Assembly (NCBI GenBank): GCA_032622095.1
Contig: CP136067.1
Coordinates: 40,961,549 to 41,025,548, forward strand
From: Siphonodentalium dalli
Taxonomy: Eukaryota; Mollusca; Scaphopoda; Gadilida; Siphonodentaliidae
Length of the DNA: 64,000 nt
Reading direction: 5' to 3'
The translations under genes and the position numbers were made by a program. Each line of letters starts with the position of its first letter. Position 1 is the first letter of the stretch. Below the pieces are notes generated by a model. That model did not search any database. It worked only from the letters and a program-made list of their open reading frames with translations, and was not told where the DNA came from. Positions 55,851-64,000 of this stretch are shown here, piece by piece.

Positions 55851-57163
55851 TAGGGGTGGGAGGTACGCCATGCAGTGTCGCGATACGATACGTATCGCGA
55901 TATGCGGGTCGCGCAGGGAAGAATCCAGAGATTTTTTGGGGACACCTGTTCTGAATTTGAGAATGTCCCTATATAAATTGGGATGTTAAAATATTCCGTA
56001 ATGGACACTTGGTTGGGCAAATATAGGCTCTATATAATAGACATTGTCAAATGTAATAATACCAAGTGCCATGATTGTAGACAATTCCGTGCTGACTCCA
56101 ATACTGATTAATCAACCCCCCCCCCCCCCCCCACAGTCCAATCGACACTCCTGTACTCGTCAAAACCTAAATATGTGTAATTAATATATATTATATATGG
56201 ACTAGGGACATATGAATATAACTTTATTAATATACTTGTATATATGTTTAATGAAATCATCGCCTGACTAAATATGGATAATCCAACTTGAATAAATAGT
56301 ATCCACTTGGAATTTGGGGACATTTGGGCTTCTTGAGTTTGGGCACACAAACCTGTAACAGGTATCAAAACAGCCCTGGCTCCTTCTCTGACCGGGTCGC
56401 GATAATACGTATCTAGATACGATACCCTATAGTATTTCTGGATGAAGCTCTTCATATGGAATTCATGAATTGGTTGAAAAAAAACATATATTCAATCATA
56501 GTCATTATTTAATAGTTCATTAATTTGATTAATCCTTCAATACCAGCTACTTCAGTTCATTGGAATGTTTTATTTAAGGCCAAGGTCGTATGGGATTACA
56601 CGACTTTCAAGTACAAAAACATACCACGTTTGTTGTTTAATTCATTTAAACACAGTCCAGGGGGAATAATCCAAAATACCACGTCGGAAGTTCGGAACGC
56701 TGTCTGTATTGACGCGGTTTACGACGAGTCTTGCGATGAGACACGTTTATGTCAATTGGGTATCGGTGACTGTTAACGGGAATTATTTAATTCTCTAATA
56801 TGCAGTTCAAGTCCGATGAACGACAAATGATTAGCACGACGTACATGAACGAACTCTTCTGTGTGCCAACGGTGACAATGGTATATCAATCTTTACACAA
56901 CAACGCCCAGGCCCATGACCGACGAACAGGTGGCTGACCTATTTAATCGGCGCTTTGAAATAGAACGACTTGATCATGCTTCTTTGCGTGCCGTTGTATT
57001 TAATTCTTATTCTCCGGCGTGAATATAGCAATTTTAAAGAACGAATAATGGATAATAGATAAACAAAATTGTGTATCGCGATGCCCGATTTTTTGGCTAT
57101 GGAAACAGTGCGTGTATCGTAGAACTCTGATTCGCGATACACCGGTGATATCTCGCACCCCTA
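55851..57163. mobile_element. hAT-like element (1.31 kb), 8-bp duplication CCCTATAG
   Basis: CCCTATAG occurs directly outside both ends (55843-55850, 57164-57171). The terminal repeat is TAGGGGTGGGAGGTA on the left and, in reverse complement, TAGGGGTGCGAGATA on the right; TAGGGGTGNNCGATA-type ends are common in animal hAT elements. Just inside both ends are TATCGCGATAC words, and a (C)17 run lies at 56116-56132. No transposase motif is visible; an 83-codon frame at 56525-56776 is unassigned. Confidence 0.8.
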
Positions 57164-57171
57164 CCCTATAG

Positions 57172-58644
57172 GGAACGCGATGCCACAGAAACGATTATGT
57201 CGCCAGATGTCCCTTGGTTATTTTAGCTTTGTCAATTACGTGGAGAATAATTCAGGGACCAACGATGCCGTCGATGCACTACTGATTTGTGAATAATAAA
57301 CATGGATTTAGTGAAAAAGTGATTTGATAATATGACAAATCACAACAAAATATGATATAATTGATTTGGAGTATCAAACACCTGCATGCACGGAGACGCT
57401 TGCTGTTGACATTTCTTATTATAACATTGTCCTAATGTACGTGTTATAAATAGCCTTATATAATGTTTGACAATTTTGGCTTGAGAACACCGTGCTTTCA
57501 ACTATGTGCAACTTTTTACAGTAATTTATCGTTCATATATCATAGACATGTTCAAATCAGTTTGTATTTTACATGTACATGTATAGGTGACAGTTAATTT
57601 ACAGATTCGGGATAAGACATATGCAAAACTGGATCCTGATATTTACAAAATTAATGTTTCAGGGATGTGTATATCTTGTTACGTTGTTGTTAAAATGAAA
57701 ATAGAATAAACTAATGTAGACATGCACCCATTGAGTTTTACGACCTGTGACATGTGTGACAGTTTCAAGAATGCCACCGTGACCCTTACAAATTGGCATG
57801 TTTACATTCCGACGTCCACAAAATGGTCCAAATAAGCTTACGACATGACATCAATTTTATTACTCTAAATGTTCAAATCTCAATAGGCCGCCGACTAATG
57901 ACTTATGCATGTCATACATCGGTAGACAGTGCGAACCGTTGTACCCAGGTGCAGACATGGCCACAGTATATAACAGGCGTTCTGTTGTAAGATAATATAC
58001 CTAACATCTGGTATATTATTCCGATCGTGGGTACAATTTATATAATGGTCATTGATTGTTTCACTGCATGATGAAATTTAGCGCCGGGCACTTCAACCTG
58101 CATCAATTTTAAGTTAACAACGGACGGCCGGGCATTGTTTCTATACAGATATATGAATACTGGCTCCAATGAATATCCGACCCCATTTACATCTGATTCT
58201 AAATTGGCTCCGCCCACATATGATGACGTCTATCGTGAAAAGCGCTATTGGGTAAATATGCATGTAGTATGTACACACCTGCAATCTGTTCCTCGGTCAA
58301 CTGATCTGCCTGCAAATAGAACACACAAATAGATTAAGCATGTATAATGTATATTAATAAAAACATAGACCAAATTTAGTCAAAATCGAATTACGTATGT
58401 TGAAGTTAGCGTGCTTTCATTTATATAACATTGACGGACAGATGACCAATCATTCATTAAACAATAAACATAGATAGAGTATGTTTCATAACCAAAATGT
58501 ATTTTACGTGTGCATCCAGTAAATGATTTTCCAGATTCATTTGGTGAATGAAAATTACCCATTTCCTTGCACTTTCGAGAAATTGGTTTTCAGACATTCG
58601 TAGTATCATGCAGCTAGTCCAGGAGATATTGGTCGACCACTGCA
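57172..58644. other. No gene seen
   Basis: AT-rich single-copy sequence. The small frames have no domain. Confidence 0.45.
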
Positions 58645-58668
58645 CCCCCCCCCCCCCCCCCCCCCCCC
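58645..58668. repeat. C homopolymer (24 nt)
   Basis: Uninterrupted run of C; its true length is uncertain because such runs are hard to sequence. Confidence 0.95.
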
Positions 58669-58739
58669 ATGACTCAAGTTCACCCCACTAATTTTCTTCC
58701 TTAAGGTCTCCTATAATTATTCGCACTTGTTAACAAGAA

Positions 58740-60010
58740 AAAAAAGTGGCCGCAGAGACTCCAGACAAGATGGCGTCCATCATGGCGGCCATTTTTTTTA
58801 AATGCACCATGTCTCTTTGATCGCCGTTATAGTAAAGATGATATCACATGCGGTCTTGTTTTCAGCTCGATTCGTTATGCTAATATACAGCCCTTACAAA
58901 TTAGCCAAAAAATCGACACCATAATCCAATATGGCGTCCAAGATGGCCGCCGAAATGTGAATATATCCTATTTTTCTGACATGTTACCACCTTTCGTTTG
59001 TCTCTGTGGGAAAATGTTGGCATCTTTGCGTCATGTTGTACATTTATCATATAGAGGAGTCATTTTCAACCACATGGGGACCATAATATACATTCATTGC
59101 GGGATATTTTTGTCCGATATCACGTTTTCCCAAATGCCGGTATAATAGGTCAAAGCCGAATCTACGTTAATAATGAGATGTAATGTTTCGATTCAATGAA
59201 TGTTATTGCTATTATAACAACACCCATGCATATATATGTACAGGAGATACTCGAGCTATGATTCCTCTTATACCTGAGTTGAGGAATATTTACCCAAATC
59301 CAAGATGGCGGCCAAAATGGCCACCAGAAATAAAAAATCGCCGATTTTAACATCAGTGAGCATTATTGTCATGAAAACTCCACACCTGCTTACTATTGTG
59401 AGTTGGGAACACTTAGGCAAAGAACTTTCCCTGTACTATATCCAAATAAAAGCACCCCAAATCCAAAATGGCGCCCACAATGGCGGACAGATTTTGAAAA
59501 ATCACCGAAATTCCCTCATATTCACATCATTGGGTATTATTGTCGAGATAACTCCATCCATGCGTACAGTTGAGTTGGAAATACTGAGGTGAAGTAATTA
59601 ATTGTTTTCCAAATCGAAGATGGCGGCCAAAATGGCGACCGAAATTTGAAAATACGCCTACACTCCTTTACTTTCTTAGGATGGGCGTTATTTTTTCGCG
59701 ATTTCTACCCATCATTACATGTTGATATGTATGAATTATTCATTAGGGTTTGGCAAGTGATACGCACAGTCAATAAGGCGGCCAAATTGGCGGCCAGAAA
59801 CTGAAAAGAAGCCGATATTATCACATACTAATTTCAACTTTTTGTCATAATATCGATTTGTATAGACGAAAGGGTACATACTATAAACCATATATTAGTT
59901 CCAATGTAAGTCGTAGCCTTTTGGAATGATGAAACCCACAATCGCGATGTGGCATTTCAAAATCCATTCTCCACTAAGTGCTCATACTGGCCGTAACCGT
60001 ATATAGGTGC
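58740..60010. repeat. ~165-bp AAGATGGCGGCC tandem repeat block
   Basis: CAAGATGGCGNCCAAAATGG then CNNCCGAAATTTGAAAAA recurs near 58760, 58930, 59300, 59470, 59620 and 59785, with a loosely kept body (TATTGTCATGAAAACTCCA and similar). From 59202 on it forms the left arm of the inverted duplication. Confidence 0.85.
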
Positions 60011-60890
60011 GCCGAATGGTCATATTATGACTTCCAAGAATCAAAACAACAGTACCTGAGCTTATTATGAATTGCCACATTCAGCATTATCTAGACACGT
60101 TTCCGTCTCTTCGTCAGATTAATCTATCTCACTCACAACAACAGTTTACTACACTTCTTTGTAGAAGGGTGCCACTAATCGGAATGTTTCAAACAATACA
60201 ATTGCCGGTGTCCAGCTCACGTGTTTGTTTCGAAAGCTGGGAATTCTTAGCGAGTTTCATTCGTGGTATAGCTTATGGTATAATTCAGATGCTACATATG
60301 GGGTATAGGCGTCATCTTGTGCGATACACTAGAAAGGTATTCGGTCGATGCGTATACTAGCTTTCAGAAGGATCTATCTGCGTATTGTCAGCTTTGGTGA
60401 CCCAATGGGGATAACAACGTGTACACCTGGTGATCTTCCCAAACAGCCACTTCCCAATATATGGTTCATCAATTCGCATACTCACCTAATGCACTGACGC
60501 ACCCGGACAACTTCTGAATATGGCTTCGAATGGTGAAAGCCCGACATTTGACGGATGCATTTCTGCTAATGCGTAGAAGACCATAATGCATACTATATCC
60601 AAACTCCTTGAACATGATCATAAGAACAAGCTTGTTGGCGTCCAGCAATCGTCTCACCGAACAGATCCAAGCAGATGATAACAATACACAAGGTGCTAGT
60701 TTGTGGGTATGTGTCATGATAGTGGAAATGAAATTGGACCATGACTACACCGCCCCTTATTTTGTTATGTTTTAGATTCAGACAGAATCTCATGTGTGGC
60801 TTTGCTTTCCTTGTATGCTAAGATTGTATGTTCCCATCCGTTTGGAAGCCGTTCTTAAACAGCTGGACCAGGCGTGTGCCATTGGCTACT
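59202..60890 (+). repeat. Large inverted duplication, left arm
   Basis: 59202-60010 is the reverse complement of 63140-64000 at roughly 93-95% identity, starting TATTGCTATTATAACAACAC. Farther in (60010-60890) the match to 61395-62040 and 63010-63140 continues at lower identity. The left arm probably extends further left; its partner would be beyond the window. Confidence 0.85.
60430..60850 (-). pseudogene. Unidentified coding relic, left-arm copy
   Basis: On the minus strand the segment reads NGWEHTILAYKESKATHE near 60810, then STIMTHTHKLAPC and FGYSMHYGLLRISRNASV. It ends at a GTGAGT donor-like site near 60485. It matches, segment by segment, the plus-strand relic at 61440-61830. Stops and frame changes break it. 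The shared pattern H-x-HKLAP in both arms suggests ancestral coding sequence; I cannot name the family. Confidence 0.35.
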
Positions 60891-60894
60891 GCTG

Positions 60895-61390
60895 TATAAG
60901 CCCCACCAAGACTGGAGTGTAGTGTTAAAGGCGATACATTTGATAGTTGGTTGATATGTCATACTCACGCTGGGTGGTATGGTTCAAGAAAGTACAAATG
61001 CCATCAACAAAAGTGTGAAATGTTCAACGCGAAGAACATCCAGAGGAATGTTACGTTGATGAGCTCTTGCATTCAGTTCAACAAACGTTGGTACACCAAG
61101 TTATTTCTTGGTAACATCACCATTGCGAACATTTTCCTGCACGAGACATTAACTGCTATATTCTAAAGTTATATATATAAAGCTATATGACGTCCACAGC
61201 CATTGCCATCGAGACTGTACATTGTTCTTTAAATACATAGTGAAATAAATGCACCACAGTTCCTGACATTTTCTTGAATAATACCGCCAACATACTGACA
61301 CTAACCCTGAGAGAGGATAACAAAAAACGCATACATTCATGCTAAAAAGACATTATCCTTCAGTCCATCCGACTGTTTTGAGGGAGGCTA
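60895..61390. other. Spacer of the inverted duplication
   Basis: About 500 bp without an inverted partner. A plus-strand frame at 60951-61166 shows no domain. Confidence 0.5.
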
Positions 61391-61439
61391 GCATAGTATT
61401 ATCCAGACAAAAATGTACGTAGTTGAATCAGAAAGGCTT

Positions 61440-61830
61440 CGAAACGGATGTGGAAATACAATCTTACCACACCAAATAAAACCGACACGCATGACATTCT
61501 ATACCTTAAACATGCACCAGGTGTAGGGGTGGTGTATACCGTGGCCCATTTCATTCCCACTATCATGGCGCATGTCCATAAACTAGCACCGCGAGCATTG
61601 TTCTTCCCTGCTGGGAAATATTCAACGAGACAAATGCGGGGCGTCACACAGTTTGCTTCGGATCATGGTCAAGAAGTGTGGGTAGTCTGTACACTATGGT
61701 TTTCTCCGTAGCAGAGAGACATCTGTCCAAGGGAATGAGACAGCTAGCAACCTTCGAAACACTGTCGAAGTTGTCCACATATGCCAATACGTTCGCTGAG
61801 TTTGTGAGTTGACGAACCATCTATTGAGAA
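61440..61830 (+). pseudogene. Unidentified coding relic, right-arm copy
   Basis: The longest readable part gives HDILYLKHAPGVGVVYTVAH, then FIPTIMAHVHKLAPRALF and FPAGKYSTRQMRGVTQFAS (61448-61711, then stop). Its opposite-arm relative lies at 60430-60850. After the stop, coding-like sequence resumes in another frame (VAERHLSKGMRQLATFE). No family recognised. Confidence 0.38.
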
Positions 61831-62049
61831 GTGACTAGCTAACTGGTTCGCCAGGTGTACTTGTCGTTATCCCCATGGGGTATGAGACACATACATAGAG
61901 ATGACCTTCTGTAAGCTTGTATACTCATCGGGCATATGCCTTCATAGTTCAAGATGACGTACAAATATCATAATTAGCAAATATTAAAATCGTAAGATAG
62001 ACACCGGAAAATGAATTGTTTAAAACGTTATGATTAGAGGGACCCTACT

Positions 62050-63002
62050 CAGTGTTCGCGCTGTCGGTAGACAAATTAGCCAATGGCTAATCTTTTTCAA
62101 ATTTGGCTAATAAAAATTTCATTTGGCTAAACTTTTGGCTAATTTTTTTTTACCCCAAATGGAGACTGAAAGCATCAATTTTTGGCAAGTGGGTTTTCAA
62201 TTCTGTGATGTGAACGATCTAGTCCGAAATATCGTAAGTGGGAATATATCGCCGACTGTACAAAGGGAAACCCGATCGCGGACAGTACAAAGGGAAACCC
62301 GTCACTCTGTCCAAAACAGCAAAAGGTCATTCTTTTACATTTAATCCGCTAATCCCCCATTGTATGTCTGGTCACTCACGGGGTCCTGGACAATGATTGT
62401 TTATGATGACATTGTATTTATGACGGTCAAGGTTTATGAGCACCAAGTGTAAGACAATAGCTTAATCAGCCAAATGTGAATCACGACAGATATTTTGTGG
62501 CTATTTGTCCTCAATACCGATACATTCATAATAATATGCTTGCTTCTATGACAGATTGTAATTTGATAATGGCGTAACAATATTACATGTAAGTTATTAG
62601 TTTCCAGATGTCACTTAGATATTTTCGCAAGAATAATTAATATTTAATGATTTGAAAAAATATATTGATATAAAACCAAAAAAATAATGACATTAAGAAT
62701 AAAAATCCCGGGTTACCCCCCCCCCCCCTTCCAAATCACTCTTTCACATTAAGATTAATAAATTTTTAATAAATGATATATATATAAATATATGACTAGT
62801 TCATCAAAATTAGTTAAATTATTGTGTATTTTACCTGTGTCTGTTAGATTTGACGTTTTAATCATTAATTGTGAACCGGCCAGAAAACAATGATTTAATT
62901 TGACCAAAAAACATTTGGCTAAAGTTTTTTTCATTTGGCTAATAAAATTTTCATTTGGCTAAACTTTTGGCTAAAGTTTTTTTCGGTCCAGCGCGAACAC
63001 TG
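62050..63002. mobile_element. hAT-like MITE (953 bp), 8-bp duplication ACCCTACT
   Basis: The termini are CAGTGTTCGCGCTG and CAGCGCGAACACTG, a perfect 14-bp inverted repeat starting with the CAGNG of hAT elements, bordered by ACCCTACT at 62042-62049 and 63003-63010. Just inside each end are several TTTGGCTAAA copies, the kind of subterminal repeats hAT transposases bind. The interior is AT-rich and non-coding. The other arm of the inverted duplication holds the uninterrupted target (ACCCTTCT in its sense, near 60160), confirming both the boundaries and the insertion. Confidence 0.9.
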
Positions 63003-63010
63003 ACCCTACT

Positions 63011-63185
63011 CCCAGGAAGTGGTGAATACTTTGTTGGTGTGAGCTACCTAGATTCATCAGACAAAGAAATGGAAGCTGGTCCAGATAATTATGGACGTGA
63101 CGTGGCAAATCAGAAATTGTTATCAGGTATTTTTTCTGATATAACTATTCGGCGCACCTACGCTTATGGCCATTATCGGCGCTAA
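63011..63185 (+). pseudogene. Unidentified coding relic right of the hAT insertion
   Basis: The frame reads PGSGEYFVGVSYLDSSDKEM, then EAGPDNYGRDVANQKLL and SGIFSDITIRRTYAYGHY, then stop. The left-arm equivalent (minus strand, about 60000-60160) retains VVVSEID-SDEETET and CLDNAEC in broken frames. Conservation of the acidic pattern in both arms favours real ancestral coding sequence. Confidence 0.38.
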
Positions 63186-64000
63186 GTGGAGAATGGATTT
63201 CGTAATGCCACATCGCGATATTAATTGTGGTTTTCATCTTTCCAGAAGGATACGAGCTATGTTATGCGTTTTGATACATTCAAGTTGAACTAGTAGGTGG
63301 TGTTTGTACAGTTTCGTCCATACATACCGATATTATGACAAAATTGAAATTAATATGTGAAAATATCGATTTCTTTTCAATTTCTAGACGCCAATTTAGC
63401 AGCGATCTTGGCTGTGAGTATCAATTGCCAAACCATAATGAATACTTCATGTCAGTATTCCATATCAACATGTAATGGTGGATAGAAATCGCGAAACAAT
63501 AACGCCCATCCTAAGAAAGTAAAGGAATGTAGAATTGTTTTCAAATTTCGGTCGCCATTTTGGCCGCCATCTACGATTTGGAAAACAATTTCTTGCATGA
63601 GATGTAAGGTAATTACTTCACCTCAGTATTTCCAACTCAACAGTAAGCATGGTGGAGTTGTCTCGACAATAATGCCCAATGATGTGAATATGAGGGAATT
63701 TCGGTGATTTTTCAAAATCTGTCCGCCATTGTGGGCGCTATTTTGGATTTGGGGTACCTTTTTTTGGATATGGTACAAGGAAAGTTCCCAACTCACAATA
63801 GTAAGCAGGTGTGGAGTTTTCATGACAATAATGCTCACTGATGTTAAAATCGGCGATTTTCGGCGATTTTTTATTTCTGGTGGCCATTTTGGCCGCCATC
63901 TTGGATTTGGGTAAATATTCCTCAACTCAGGTATAAGAGGAATCCTAGCTCTAGTATCTCCTGTACATATATATGCATGGGTGTTGTTATAATAGCAATA

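Larger units (their letters stand above)
61395..64000 (-). repeat. Large inverted duplication, right arm (split by a hAT MITE)
   Basis: Partner of 59202-60890, with a 953-bp insertion at 62050-63002. It is cut by the window end at 64000, still within the match. Confidence 0.85.

Overview
This window reads as non-coding, repeat-saturated nuclear DNA of an invertebrate animal. The base composition is AT-rich, and there are no operons or bacterial gene packing. Open frames are short and broken. Decayed Ty3/gypsy and non-LTR (LINE) retroelements lie among many short inverted-repeat DNA transposons (MITEs), minisatellites, and ~165-180 bp repeat families built on AAGATGGCGGCC and on CTTCCGGATGATAAC motifs. 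Such families are common in molluscs and other marine invertebrates, so a mollusc-like lophotrochozoan is my best guess, on general impression only. I found no intact host gene, rRNA or convincing tRNA gene, and nothing resembling CRISPR or a prokaryotic system.

Layout. 1-6.2 kb: five tandem arrays (45-bp, ~15-bp, 41-bp in two blocks, ~35-bp). 7.4-9.1 kb: a TIR element, a TTAA-flanked piggyBac-like MITE carrying two 69-bp hairpins, and a foldback. 10.2-11.3 kb: plus-strand gypsy pol remnant. 12.0-13.6 kb: TIR element with a perfect 96-bp palindrome nested in it. 13.8-16.1 kb: LINE remnant split by a hAT-like insertion. 16.7-22.9 kb: a 175-bp repeat and weak orphan ORFs. 22.9-24.2 kb: a MITE with TAA target duplication. 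24.7-29.3 kb: 41-bp array, a second copy of the hairpin MITE, and dispersed 'GATGGCGGC' repeats. 30-33.8 kb: the part most like a former gene neighbourhood, with candidate spliced exons, a 75-bp minisatellite open on both strands, a CARD-like exon, and an inverted pair of death-domain-like relics. 34.1 kb: a second perfect palindrome. 35.6-37.3 kb: minus-strand gypsy remnant. 37.3-39.8 kb: two more hairpin MITEs. 40.7-42.4 kb: minus-strand LINE remnant. 47.2-49.0 kb: short direct repeats flanking a MITE rich in GTTGCGTGTG. 52.1-53.0 kb: Mutator-like MITE. 55.9-57.2 kb: hAT-like element. 59.2-64.0 kb: a large inverted duplication running off the window, one arm split by a hAT MITE and the other preserving the empty target site.

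The genes do not work together as a pathway; the window is best read as a record of successive insertions. For nine elements I could propose ends from terminal repeats, six to eight of them with matching target-site duplications. The most distinctive items are the reused hairpin module, the two hAT-like palindromes with 8-bp duplications, the inverted duplication with its natural empty site, and the death-fold relics. All family assignments come from reading motifs by eye; no database search was possible.
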